Assembly: GCF_030384665.1 (NCBI RefSeq)
Contig: NC_083678.1
Span: forward strand, 930,001-994,000
Direction: 5' to 3'
Length of the DNA stretch: 64,000 bases
Source: Lodderomyces elongisporus
Taxonomy: Eukaryota; Ascomycota; Pichiomycetes; Serinales; Debaryomycetaceae
Below, one piece after another: positions 42,140 through 52,213 of this stretch. Below the pieces are notes generated by a model. That model was not told the origin of the DNA. It made no database searches and worked only from the letters and a program-made list of their open reading frames with translations. Numbering within the stretch: the first letter of the stretch is position 1; each line of letters opens with the position of its first letter. Both the position numbers and the translations under genes were made by a program.

Positions 42140-42691
42140 TTAATCATTATAGTTCTCTTTCACTTTCTCGCATTGCTCTTGTAGAACCTCATACATATAA
42201 TCACTAAATTTGCACAACCCAGTCTTTCCACTGCAGATTTCATACATGCTATTTCTTTGCCAACTGTTTGGAACAATCTGACCCTTATCGTCAACTTGTA
42301 CGTATCCAAACACATCCTCAATATAGGGGGTCCTTGAATATTTGGGAATCTCTCTAAAGTCATATATCGGCATAAACGAATTGGCATTTGTACCTGCCTC
42401 CATTATAAACGTAAAGTCATCATACACTTTGTTAGCCATTGCATTCTCCAAAATAGTTTCAAATTTGGCATTAGGAATAAAGTTGGAGGATGTAGGGTCA
42501 GTAGACTGCGACGACCCAATGGGAATGGAATGTGGCTGCCTCGAAAGAGAAAAATTGAATGTATGCGGAGCTTTCTCATGTATGAAGATCTGTGGATTCT
42601 TCTTATAAGTAGCAAGCAGCCTTTTCAATGAAAGTATGGGGAATTTTAACAGGTAGACTCGACTATTCATCAAACTCATCATTATCATCAT
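42140..42691 (-). CDS. Uncharacterised 183-residue protein, possibly mitochondrial
   Basis: The start at 42691 precedes several further Met codons. The N-terminus (NSRVYLLKFPILSLKRLLATYKK) is basic, hydroxylated and free of acidic residues for about 40 residues, which suits a mitochondrial presequence. The C-terminal two thirds look globular, with the conserved-looking stretch FGYVQVDDKGQIVPNSWQRN and two cysteines in YEICSGKTGLCKF. I do not recognise the family. The localisation is inference from composition. Its promoter holds the TTGCGCGAGCGCAA element. Confidence 0.65.
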   Translation of the reverse strand: MMIMMSLMNSRVYLLKFPILSLKRLLATYKKNPQIFIHEKAPHTFNFSLSRQPHSIPIGSSQSTDPTSSNFIPNAKFETILENAMANKVYDDFTFIMEAGTNANSFMPIYDFREIPKYSRTPYIEDVFGYVQVDDKGQIVPNSWQRNSMYEICSGKTGLCKFSDYMYEVLQEQCEKVKENYND

Positions 42692-43116
42692 ATAAGGTCT
42701 TTTGGAAGGAGGGAGAAAGAAATTTTTTTCTTCTATGATTTGTGTTCTATTTCAGATCGATATATATATATATATATATATATGTCTTTTAGAAAAAAAG
42801 GTTAAAAAGAAAAAAAGAAATAGAAGAATATGCTTGTTGGTGAAGAATCAAACTTACTAGTTTGAAATAAAGTGAAAGAAAGAGTGAGTAAGTGAGTGAG
42901 TGAGATGGAAAGATAAATCTAGAAGTACCTGGAATTGCGCGAGCGCAAAATATTTAACTGTACAAACTTTGGGGGAAAATTGAGGGATAATTACATCATA
43001 CATCAAATAGCAAAGAAATTGGAGGGGGTAAAGAAAAAAAGAGAAAAGACAAGTCTATTCCTTTTCAATTTTTTTTTGTTTTTTTAATTTTAAAAAATTT
43101 GACCAAAAGTAAGTAC
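42692..43116. promoter_or_regulatory. Promoter with TTGCGCGAGCGCAA inverted repeat
   Basis: At 42935-42948, 244 bp upstream of the 183-residue protein's start, TTGCGC and GCGCAA face each other across GA. A TA run lies near 42760-42783 and a GTGA repeat near 42888-42905. Confidence 0.55.
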
Positions 43117-44142
43117 TTAACTTCTCAATTTCTTGGTACCTTTCTTCTTTGCATCTTTCTTCTTTCCTTCGTCCTTCTTTGCTTCTTCCTTCTTCAAACT
43201 CTCTTTTTTTGTCCTCTTTTTATCATCTTTCTTCTCATGCATCACATCTTCTTTTTCAGACAGTTTTCGTTTCGTAGCTTTTTTTGGCTCTGTTTTCATA
43301 CTCAAATGTTTTTCATCTTCAACATGCGTCTTCACTGACTTTTTTGGTTTTTCAAACTTTCTCCAACTTTCCGACTTTACGTCTCCTTCAAAGGGATTTT
43401 CAACATTAACAAGAGCATCATCTTGATGCAAGTCATATGTTTTTAACGCCCAAGCACCTTTCTCCAATACTGCAGGGGATAACTCGCTGTTTGCTTCTTT
43501 TAGTAGATCATAATAAACAGGCAACAATTCATCAGCATATTCCTTAACGCTATACTTTATCTTTTTTGTATGGTCGGCATTTGCCTCATCAAAAACATAG
43601 TACATAAAGCTCTCGTCGCTGAAATATGGAGGAGCTAATCTCGGGAAAATTGAACAAAGACAGCTTAAAAGTAGACTAGCCGTTGCAGGGCCAACTCCTT
43701 TTAGCTCACACAATATTTTGAAAGTTGATCTTATAACCTTGGAATAATTTTGCAACTCATCCTCAGTAGCCTCTATCCAAAAATGTTTAGGTAACTCTTT
43801 TAGATAACTTAGTATATTTTGGAATCCTCTCTGGGTAACTTCCTTAACGGTCTCTTCACTATTTGACTTTATCAATTTTGGCAATGATGGTCTAAATGTA
43901 CCTTTGGCAAGTTTCCAGTCCATTAAATTAACCAATTCTGCTTTGGTTATATATGTGAGCTTGTCATGTGAAGATGTAAATCGTTTCTTTAATAACCGTG
44001 GTAACTCCTCATTTTTCCAATCATCCAACTCGGCAAAAGTCTTTGTCCCATCGTCATATCTCTTGGGTATCTGTTCTGATAACTCCTTGATAATCAGTTT
44101 ATACAACTTGTCATTCGCCCTGCAAATATACTGCAAACTCAT
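43117..44142 (-). CDS. Uncharacterised protein with helix-hairpin-helix-like motif and lysine-rich tail
   Basis: A 341-residue protein. Residues 1-230 appear helical and globular. At about 144-155 the motif LKGVGPATASLLLS has the form of a helix-hairpin-helix, as in DNA-glycosylase-type folds, but no catalytic Asp or iron-sulphur cysteines can be assigned. The last 90 residues are dominated by Lys and Glu (KKEEAKKDEGKKKDAKKK), compatible with nuclear or nucleolar localisation. I know of no S. cerevisiae orthologue. DNA or RNA binding is inference from the motif and tail. Confidence 0.72.
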   Translation of the reverse strand: MSLQYICRANDKLYKLIIKELSEQIPKRYDDGTKTFAELDDWKNEELPRLLKKRFTSSHDKLTYITKAELVNLMDWKLAKGTFRPSLPKLIKSNSEETVKEVTQRGFQNILSYLKELPKHFWIEATEDELQNYSKVIRSTFKILCELKGVGPATASLLLSCLCSIFPRLAPPYFSDESFMYYVFDEANADHTKKIKYSVKEYADELLPVYYDLLKEANSELSPAVLEKGAWALKTYDLHQDDALVNVENPFEGDVKSESWRKFEKPKKSVKTHVEDEKHLSMKTEPKKATKRKLSEKEDVMHEKKDDKKRTKKESLKKEEAKKDEGKKKDAKKKGTKKLRS

Positions 44143-44580
44143 GGTGCCATTAAGAAATATTTTGTGAAAAATAAAAAAAAAGAAGAAGGAAAAGATAAGA
44201 TTAGAAAAATTCAGATAAAAAATTTAGCAGAATCATAATAAGAGAAGGGACAGGTGACTGTAAACTATGGAAGGTGGGGGAGGGGGGAAGGTGACGTTAC
44301 TCAAACGCGCAATTTTCCAATTTTTTCTTTTTTACCACGCGCAAACACAACCTATATGTGTATTTTTGTATAGCTATATATATAAATAATACAGCATTGG
44401 GGAAAATTCTTATGACATTTCATAAATACTCATAAAGTTTCCAAAACTATACATTGTTATTGAAAAATCTGATGATTCTTTGTTATGTATTAAGACCTAT
44501 TTACATTTAATGAAGGAAAGAAAAAAAAAATTAAAGTAAAATAAAATAAAACCCCCAAAGTTTACTCTAAATCAAAAACC
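44143..44580. promoter_or_regulatory. Spacer with two CGCGCAA elements upstream of the HhH-like gene
   Basis: CGCGCAATT at 44306-44314 and CGCGCAA at 44338-44344 lie 164 and 196 bp upstream of the start at 44142, in the same orientation. The rest is AT-rich, including the 3' flank of COX18. Confidence 0.5.
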
Positions 44581-45606
44581 TTAAAACCTCTTTTTTGGAG
44601 AATAGGTTATTGGTATTTTCAAATCAAGCCATATATTTTGAATGAGTGAAAAAAACTGGGAGCTGATCCAATACAATGTCAATGCCGCTGGTGCATGTAT
44701 AGAGATTGCCATCATAAACACAATTGATAACCTTGAGAAATTGGCCACTGCATCTGTCAACGTTGGTCTGTATTTCAACTTCTGTGTTAAACGCGAAAGC
44801 TCCAATGTCTTGAAAGTCCACTCGATATTGCACAAGGAAATAATTCCCAATATCACTGGGAAAATATGCGCCAGATCTGCAATAGTAAGGTCCTGGAACC
44901 AAAGACAACCTTCGGTATAAAGACTAGGGTCCAAAGCCTTGTTGTGTATATTATCCCAAGATGACCAACCGCTCAAATCACGCATAGTCAATGACATAAT
45001 AATCCAAAGCGGGATCTGGCATGCAGGTAAAAGGAAATTCTTCCATATCTGAACACCGTGTTTTTTGAATAATACTTTTTGACGTTTCCGCACTTCTTTT
45101 GTACTCAACAATAATATTTGCTCGTAGGTCATATTTGCCAATGGTGCCTGAGCGGCCCTTGTATGGTCCTCAGTTTCTGGTTTCTGCAGAAGTGTTTTGG
45201 CCTGCTGAACCCTTTTGGCAAGATTCATCTTAAGCACTGGGCCAAGTGCACTAACTATGGGTTTTAATGAACTCTGTTTTTGTATCCTCTTTCTCTGCAT
45301 TATGGCCAAGGGCAATGTCCATACTGATCTCAATGCAAATGTACTCAAGGGGATTAGAGCCCACCATGGTAAATGAGTGTATTCATGAATGGTCTGGAAG
45401 GATTCAGTAAAACCTGTTATTATGGCATTGTGGTCAAATGAGGAGAGCTGTCGTACTTGTGTAAATTGAAGCGGTACATGCAGTGTTTGTTGTTGCTGCT
45501 GCTGCTGCTGCTGCAGTTGTAGCAGTATTTGTGGCTGTAGCTGAAACGGTAGGATTGATCCACATCTATGAGTTAAATTATAACGTGCAGCAGACCTAGC
45601 TATCAT
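44581..45606 (-). CDS. COX18: Mitochondrial inner-membrane insertase Cox18 (Oxa1 family)
   Basis: From the ATG at 45606 the protein has 341 residues. The N-terminus (MIARSAARYNLTHRCGS) is a presequence. A Gln run encoded by CTG/TTG repeats on the plus strand (about 45488-45520) follows it. The mature part starts FTESFQTIHEYTHLPWWALIPLSTFALRS, the Oxa1/Cox18 signature. Further helices are at LLPACQIPLWIIMSLTM and HAPAALTLYWISSQFFSL near the C-terminus, with no long C-terminal ribosome-binding tail, which favours Cox18 over Oxa1. Cox18 exports the C-terminal tail of Cox2. SPT4 next to it is also the neighbour of COX18 in S. cerevisiae (YGR062C and YGR063C), though in a different relative orientation. 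Confidence 0.87.
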   Translation of the reverse strand: MIARSAARYNLTHRCGSILPFQLQPQILLQLQQQQQQQQQTLHVPLQFTQVRQLSSFDHNAIITGFTESFQTIHEYTHLPWWALIPLSTFALRSVWTLPLAIMQRKRIQKQSSLKPIVSALGPVLKMNLAKRVQQAKTLLQKPETEDHTRAAQAPLANMTYEQILLLSTKEVRKRQKVLFKKHGVQIWKNFLLPACQIPLWIIMSLTMRDLSGWSSWDNIHNKALDPSLYTEGCLWFQDLTIADLAHIFPVILGIISLCNIEWTFKTLELSRLTQKLKYRPTLTDAVANFSRLSIVFMMAISIHAPAALTLYWISSQFFSLIQNIWLDLKIPITYSPKKRF

Positions 45607-45957
45607 TTTCCCCAATATAGTAAAGCTCTATTTGATGTGTAAAAGATACTATCAAAGATTGAAAAGAAATCTTTGAAGAAAACTAAAAGAAATTAGAGAG
45701 AAAAAGACTTAAAAGTAAAAGAAAGTAAAAAAATGTAAAAATGTAAAAGAGAGAAAAAAGAGCAAAAAAAAAGTAGGAAAACAAAAAGTGTCGCACAAAA
45801 AATCAGTAGAATTGTTGATGTAGGATGCTCAACAACTTGAAACCACAAGGTCTATACAACATCTTAAACACAACACGTTGGAACTTCATCTGAGGGAATA
45901 ACATTTTCATATTTCTAAAATTCACTTTAGATATCCAGAATATTACATATTTGTTAA
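45607..45957. other. Divergent spacer between COX18 and SPT4
   Basis: A 351-bp A-rich spacer between start codons. No GCGCG element and no other feature were seen. Confidence 0.5.
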
Positions 45958-46293
45958 ATGTCGACGAAATCGGAAAGAGCATGCATGCTATGCGGAATCA
46001 TACAGCCAATGAAAAAGTTTAAAGCTATTGGGTGCCCCAACTGCGAGTCGTTATTGCATTTTGCCAGCGATAGTGCACAGATAGCAGAGTGCACATCACC
46101 ATCTTTTGAAGGCTTGGTGGCACTTGGCCAAGATAATAAAGGGTCATGGGTGGCGAGGTGGCTAAGGATAGATAGTTTCGTACCCGGACTATACGCTGTG
46201 AAAGTTAATGGAAAATTACCACTCGATGTGGTGGACAGTTTGGAGCGAGCTGATGTGTATTATAGGCCTCGAGATGGAACGGCCGAGGATTAG
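45958..46293 (+). CDS. SPT4: Transcription elongation factor Spt4
   Basis: A 111-residue protein. A four-cysteine zinc finger is formed by Cys9, Cys12, Cys26 and Cys29 (RACMLCG and IGCPNCES). The Spt4 signature [13 protein letters not shown] is followed by [22 protein letters not shown], closely matching S. cerevisiae Spt4 (102 residues), and the protein ends [10 protein letters not shown]. It forms the DSIF complex with Spt5 and promotes RNA polymerase elongation. Confidence 0.96.
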   Translation: MSTKSERACMLCGIIQPMKKFKAIGCPNCESLLHFASDSAQIAECTSPSFEGLVALGQDNKGSWVARWLRIDSFVPGLYAVKVNGKLPLDVVDSLERADVYYRPRDGTAED

Positions 46294-46614
46294 AAAGGGG
46301 AAAAAAAAGAAAGAAAGAAAGAAAGAAAGAGATAGATTCTATGTATTATAAGAGTGCAATTCAATCGTTAGGGTCAATAAAGTCAACTATATATTTTGTT
46401 TTATTTTTCATTTATTTTACTAGTGGAATCGAGAGAAAACTTTTGGTGTGGACACCATAGAGTGTTCTTCTAACCCAGTTTATCTAGCTATATTCCTCTA
46501 TATTTTCGGCATTATTTCTTCCCTCTTCCTTTGCTTTCCCCTCCTTTCCACCCCCTAAGCCCACCTTTACCTCTTCAATGTTTCCTCTCTCCTATACTCC
46601 AATAAATTCCTGCT
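46294..46614. other. Convergent spacer between SPT4 and YTA7
   Basis: A GAAA repeat follows the SPT4 stop (about 46303-46330), and a C/T-rich patch lies near 46510-46560. Nothing else was seen. Confidence 0.5.
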
Positions 46615-49600
46615 TTATAAAGTTTGTTCTAAAGACAAAATGGTTTGTTTAATCGCTTTCAAAGTTGATGCTTTGTTCCACTCGTTTCTGTCTGTCCAGA
46701 TAACATCCATTAGTCTAGCCATCACAAGTTCTAATTTCTCAACATTGTAACTCTCAGTGAATTCCAAAACCTTGTTTTTTAATGCATCTACTTCAACTGT
46801 ATCGAGCTTGACCTCCTTAGTAGTGTCAAAATTTACTTCAGATTCAGCTTCAGATTCTGAATCTTCTTCCATAGCAACATCTCCTAACTTTTCGGCTTCT
46901 GTAACATTCTTGCCATCTTGCAGAGCAATTGATTCATTGTTTCTGCTAAGATCGTTGTTGTTGTTGTTAATAGTAGCAGTAGCAATAGTAGAAGTAGTAG
47001 TAGCAGTAGTATTATTATCGCCAGTATCATTGATAATACCGTTAATATTTGATTCAACCCTCACAGGTTCATCTACTCTATTACTACTCAATACCATGTG
47101 TATAGAACTATTGTTGCCCTGTGGTTGCTCAGTGTCAGCTTTTATTTCACTGTTGGGTGCCACCACTTCCGTGTTGCTGTTGTTGTTGTGGCCTTCTTCA
47201 GCAGGTGCCAATATCTTGGCTTGATCAAGAAGAGTTGCATCTGCTGCTACTAACTTTTGCTTCAACTTTTCATGCTCACTAAGCAATTTCTTTTGCCTAA
47301 TCAAATCCCGTTCTCTCATCTCTTTACACGATTTGATAAACTCGGGAGTTGAGAAATCGTCGATACCAAATTGTGCATTTGTAATCATTTCGTTTGCCTT
47401 TAAAACACGATCGCGGTCACCAGAAGTAATGCTATCTTTCAAAATTAGCCTCAAATCTTTTAAAAATTGCTTAGGCTCACTATAAAACCCATTCCACAAC
47501 CGCTCCTCAATAGTATCCAAGTCCATATTATAATAATTATGGCCCGTGGTTAAATCCTTGATCATATTTTCACAACCGGGATCCTCTGAACGAATGTACA
47601 AAACTTGGTAGTTGTTGAGCGGGTTGTCCAAAACAGAAGGATCAAACAAATGGTAAAGTAAGTTCTCGTCAACAATTGGCTTCTTAAATCGTTTATAACG
47701 CACTTTGAATAAATCCATCAAACTTGCCAACTTAATCTTGAGCACATTCTTTAATTTTGTATCGTTATACTCTTGTTCTTTCAATTTCCTCTTGGCAATT
47801 TCCCCATCTGATGCATTAATCTCTTGCTCGACAATTGGCAACACCTTTAGTTTTCTTTTTGGTCTATTTTGTAAGTCATTGATAAATTCAAAAGGTCTCA
47901 TGGCAAGTGTTTTCCACAAGGTTTCAAAGAATTTATCTCTTTCTTCTCTTGTCGGAATTCTTAATGAGATATTATTTGTTGGACTTTCGAATCCAAATAA
48001 TGCTCTGATATCATGGGGCAAGTCGCCTACTGGACACTCGGCAATACCAAGCAATAACACTTTTTCATTGCTCTTGAGGCCACGAAGCAAGCTAGTCAAC
48101 GTTGCTTTTGCCGAAAACGGTAAAACCTCAAACCACACATCTATACTAGGAATCAAGATAATTGCGGGTTGGTGTCTCTTGGCTTCAATGAATGCTTGGA
48201 TTATAGTCAGCTCGGGCGTGCGAGTGGAGTCTCCAAACATCGTTCCTAAATCTAAAGATTGTACTTGAAAACCCTCTAAATAATTGAGAATGGCTGCACC
48301 GAGGTATTGCTGGCCATTACCCTCAGCCCCGCTTATCAATAAATGAGGTTTACAAACTCTTGAACTTTCCAAGTTTTTCAAGAGCTGCTGCTTGTAAAAT
48401 CCACCATCGGGATCATTGATTGTTGGATCCAAGTACTTTGCCTCTTCCAATGCAGTCATTTTCTTTTTTCCTCCTACTAAGGTGGAGGAAATTGAAGAAG
48501 ATGAGGCCGGAAGCAAATTATTCAATTTAGTAATGATATGATTGAATTCGTGCTCTAACAATGGCTTTAAGCGGTCAGGAAGAGGAGATGAACCTCCCGA
48601 AGTAGATCGTGCGCTCGAAGGAACAATTTTATCCAAAGCTTGCATAAAATCTTTGGCAATCACTTTGACTTTTGATGGATTGACTTGCAATTTGTGGTTG
48701 CTTTCATATATTTGTGGGTATTTCCGTTGGATACTATTGAGTGCTGCCTCTGTACACAATGCTCTCAAATCCGCACCTCCGTATCCCTTAGTGAGCTCTG
48801 CCAAATGGCCTATAAATGTATCGTCTAAAGAAGGGACCCATTTCCGCGTTTGGATCTTCAAAATCTCTTTACGAGCATTGATATCAGGAAGTGGAAAGTA
48901 AAACTCTCTATCAAATCGACCTGGTCTTCTTAATGCCGGGTCTACTGCATCTGGTCTGTTTGTCGCACCAATCACAATAACTTGTCCTCTATTATCCATC
49001 CCATCCATCAAGGCCAATAAAGTGGACACAATACTGGCGTGGATCTGTTCCTGCTTTGATGAACGCACAGGTGCTAACCCATCAATTTCATCAAAGAATA
49101 TAATCGATGGTTGTTGGTTTTTCGCTTCTTCAAAAAGCAATCGAAGCTGTCTTTCTGCCTCACCAACCCATTTACTCAAACAATCAGCACCTTTTCTCAT
49201 AAAGAACGTGATTTTTCTCTCAGAAGTGGAACAGCTTGCAGCAAGGGCTCTAGCCATCAAAGTCTTACCTGTACCAGGGGGACCATGGAACAATACACCT
49301 CTTGGTGGAGTAATCGCAAAGTTTTGGTAAAGTTCAGGGTACAACAATGGCAACGCAACCATCTCTTTCAATTGATTAATATAGTTGTCCAAACCTCCAA
49401 CTGCAGAAAAATCAATATTCATATCGACACCCAAAGGATCGGTATCACTAAGGTTATTCTTCTTTTTCTTGTCATCTGACCCACCAGTTATTAATTTGCC
49501 CCCGGTAGTCTTGTCCTTTTTCGGTACTTTTTTCGAAACTGTTGCTTCACCATTGATTGGAGCTATTTCATCTTCAGAAGAATCTGAATCACTAATGTTA

Positions 49601-50757
49601 TTTCCTATGGCAGTCAAGTTGTTCTCATTGTTGACTCCTGGTAATGGGATCCCTCCTGGAGGAATGTTTGTTCCAAATAGTGATATTACGTCGCTACCAC
49701 CAAAGGGACCTGCCGTTGGGTACAATAGCTGTCTAAATTCGTTTTGCCTTGCTGGTCTACCTCTCCTACCTCTAACACCGGTTGGAGTAGTTGTTCTCTC
49801 AATCGGAATATCATTCATTATTGGAGGCGGAATTGTATAGTCGACACGAGCGCGCTGTCGTAACTTGTGTGGGGCCGGTTCTGATTCATGGATCGGTGAG
49901 GAATCGTATAGTTCTGCAATTTCGCGCTTAATATCATCGTCATCGCCTTCTTCAATCGTTGTATTGACCAAATTATCAGTTTCTTCGAGAAACTTACCCG
50001 ATCGTGTAGTTCGTCTTGCCTCTGGAGTTTGTGTTCTTTCCTTTCTCGTTGTATTATTATTTCTTTTCTTTTTCGATTTTGATCTCGATCTCGGTTTAGA
50101 TTTCGATTTCGATTTCGATCCAAACAGAATATCATCTTCTTCGTCCCATTCATTCTCGTCCTCCACGATAAATGCCTCACGTTTTTTTCTCTCAACAAAA
50201 TCGTCGTCATCAAGCAAGAGATCATCATCATCATCGTCGTCGTCGTCATCATCGCTACCATGAAAGTCTTCGTCATCGGACTCCACATGTCGTCTGCGAC
50301 TCCTACTTCTTCCTTGTGAGTTCAGTTGACGCTTCCTTTTCCTTGGTCGAGAAACCTCATCCTCGTCAGACTCGTCATTGAATGCATCCTCGTTATAATC
50401 CTCTTCGTCGTCATCATCTTTTTCTGGCGAGGAGGGCTCAGCAAGTGGATCTTCCTCCTCCTCCTCCTCTTCTTCATCATGTTCTTCTTCTTCATTCTTC
50501 ACAGCAACCTCTCTCCCTTCATTTCCAACTTCATGGCCATTTTGTTCACTTGAATTGCCATTGTTCTGGCTAACAGTGTTCTTTGCTAAATCCACTTCTT
50601 CATTAACTGCTTTCTCAAATTCATTGTATTCATCGTCTTCATCATCCTCTTCCTTGTATGATGCTCTTTTCAAGGACCTTCTCTTTGGCTTATGATCATC
50701 GCTCTCTTCAGAAGAGTATTCATCGGTATCGTATCTTGTAGTATTTTTACGCCGCAT
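46615..50757 (-). CDS. YTA7: Chromatin AAA+ ATPase with bromodomain, Yta7/ATAD2
   Basis: The ATG at 50757 gives 1,380 residues. Residues 1-300 are acidic and basic low-complexity tracts, including Asp runs encoded by GAT/GAC repeats near 50225-50260. The first AAA+ module has Walker A GPPGTGKT near residue 490, Walker B IIFFDEIDG near 555 and an arginine-containing RRPGRFDREFYF. A second AAA module near 809 reads GAEGNGQQ, with the Walker lysine replaced, so it is degenerate, as known for this family. A bromodomain-like region follows at about 1020-1150 (FKVRYKRFKKPIVDENLL). Yta7 evicts or unfolds histone H3-containing nucleosomes and marks a chromatin boundary. A Ser/Asn/Thr-rich segment separates it from the helical C-terminus. 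Confidence 0.93.
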   Translation of the reverse strand: MRRKNTTRYDTDEYSSEESDDHKPKRRSLKRASYKEEDDEDDEYNEFEKAVNEEVDLAKNTVSQNNGNSSEQNGHEVGNEGREVAVKNEEEEHDEEEEEEEEDPLAEPSSPEKDDDDEEDYNEDAFNDESDEDEVSRPRKRKRQLNSQGRSRSRRRHVESDDEDFHGSDDDDDDDDDDDLLLDDDDFVERKKREAFIVEDENEWDEEDDILFGSKSKSKSKPRSRSKSKKKRNNNTTRKERTQTPEARRTTRSGKFLEETDNLVNTTIEEGDDDDIKREIAELYDSSPIHESEPAPHKLRQRARVDYTIPPPIMNDIPIERTTTPTGVRGRRGRPARQNEFRQLLYPTAGPFGGSDVISLFGTNIPPGGIPLPGVNNENNLTAIGNNISDSDSSEDEIAPINGEATVSKKVPKKDKTTGGKLITGGSDDKKKKNNLSDTDPLGVDMNIDFSAVGGLDNYINQLKEMVALPLLYPELYQNFAITPPRGVLFHGPPGTGKTLMARALAASCSTSERKITFFMRKGADCLSKWVGEAERQLRLLFEEAKNQQPSIIFFDEIDGLAPVRSSKQEQIHASIVSTLLALMDGMDNRGQVIVIGATNRPDAVDPALRRPGRFDREFYFPLPDINARKEILKIQTRKWVPSLDDTFIGHLAELTKGYGGADLRALCTEAALNSIQRKYPQIYESNHKLQVNPSKVKVIAKDFMQALDKIVPSSARSTSGGSSPLPDRLKPLLEHEFNHIITKLNNLLPASSSSISSTLVGGKKKMTALEEAKYLDPTINDPDGGFYKQQLLKNLESSRVCKPHLLISGAEGNGQQYLGAAILNYLEGFQVQSLDLGTMFGDSTRTPELTIIQAFIEAKRHQPAIILIPSIDVWFEVLPFSAKATLTSLLRGLKSNEKVLLLGIAECPVGDLPHDIRALFGFESPTNNISLRIPTREERDKFFETLWKTLAMRPFEFINDLQNRPKRKLKVLPIVEQEINASDGEIAKRKLKEQEYNDTKLKNVLKIKLASLMDLFKVRYKRFKKPIVDENLLYHLFDPSVLDNPLNNYQVLYIRSEDPGCENMIKDLTTGHNYYNMDLDTIEERLWNGFYSEPKQFLKDLRLILKDSITSGDRDRVLKANEMITNAQFGIDDFSTPEFIKSCKEMRERDLIRQKKLLSEHEKLKQKLVAADATLLDQAKILAPAEEGHNNNSNTEVVAPNSEIKADTEQPQGNNSSIHMVLSSNRVDEPVRVESNINGIINDTGDNNTTATTTSTIATATINNNNNDLSRNNESIALQDGKNVTEAEKLGDVAMEEDSESEAESEVNFDTTKEVKLDTVEVDALKNKVLEFTESYNVEKLELVMARLMDVIWTDRNEWNKASTLKAIKQTILSLEQTL

Positions 50758-52213
50758 TTTCAATTAATTATAAATTGGTTTTTAATTGGATTTTTGAATT
50801 GTGATTTATGGAGTATAGATTTATCAAGCTATGAAATATTGAAAATAATAAGTTGTATCACGGTCAAGAATGTGTAAATTGTGCTCTTCCTAATAAAAAA
50901 GGCTTTGAGAAGAAAAAAAAAAAAAGAAAACAAAGAAAAAAAAAGAATAAATGCAACACTTTAAATACTCTAGACTTTGAAATCTTTGATTATAAATTGA
51001 ATTGCTTTAATCTATTTCCCTTCTATCCTTAGTTGTTGAATAGAGCTTGAGCTTTTTAATGGAATTCATTTGCTTTTATGAGAATTGTTTTTGTCTGAGA
51101 ATAAATATAAGTGCGAATTTTGGAGTGGGAATTGTTTTGGTGCGCGCACGCATTTTTGGCCCATAGTTAAGCACTAGGATCAACATCACCAAACACCTGA
51201 ATGCAGAAAAATTTTAAACAAACCCACTGAGAACAACTTTTTTTCGAGCTTCTCCTACTTGTGATCAAGTGTTACAGCTGCTACAAATTTTTTTTTTCAA
51301 GTAATACAGTAAAGAGCAAGGTTTTGACATTTTGATGTTTAGGGATTCTCTATAGTTTGTGTATAACTAAGAAGAACAATTTTTTTTTTGTTCTTTCCTA
51401 GGTTTTTTGGTTTTACACCTGTAAAACTAATACACTTACTGGCAACACATCTTTCATTATCGAAATGGTGAATGACATCAACTGTAGTCTGTGCTGTTGT
51501 TCAGTTTGCAGCCATTAAATTTTTGCACCCAAAAAAAAGATGATAAAAAAAAAATGAAAAACAGAAAAATTCTGCATGGTATATGTAATCTCTCCCGGCC
51601 CTTTTCCCGGCCCCCCCTCCCACAATTTTTCTTCGACTGTTGAAGGAAAATGTTTCCCCCATTCTCGCACAGCAGAAGGGGAAAAGGGGGAGGAAGGAAA
51701 AAAGTTTTATTCTTTAAATCTTGCTGCTTAATCCCTTGTTTTTTCGTGTTATTGCTCTCTATCAAAGAATAACTATTGTATTCGGATAATGAGGAAGAAA
51801 GAAAGGAAATAATTACCAGTCACGTGACAGTCGTCCTTTCTCTCTACTTTTGTATGTATAAATTATAAAAAAAAATATATACTCAATTGGTTCTTCCATT
51901 AAACACAAATGTAAATGCTGACAAGTGTGATGGCATATGTTTCTGAGAGTAGCTTTTGCTATATTCTATTAAAAACATCTTATCTCAATGTTACTTTTGG
52001 TACAAGTTACTCTTTAGCTATAACGTGAATATATATATATATATAAATAAATAAATAAATTAGTAATGCATCGCTGAAACAAGGATATACAATCCTTTCC
52101 AATGACTATGCATTGATTTATTTACATGAGACGGTCTACTTATTTGAATATATATATATATAACTAGATATAATTTATGCAAAAAAAGGTTTTCACATAT
52201 CCAAGCGGTATAA
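50758..52213. other. 1.46 kb spacer between YTA7 and MSM1
   Basis: The YTA7 promoter with GTGCGCGCAC, a perfect 10-bp palindrome, at 51140-51149, 383 bp before the start. A small open frame on the minus strand (51478-51765) looks like composition noise. TA runs lie near 52029 and 52149. No gene was found. Confidence 0.55.

Noticed and set aside
49865..50288. Long frames antisense and overlapping to the N-terminus of YTA7
   Set aside because: Shadow frames of Asp/Glu codon repeats (giving Ser runs on the other strand).
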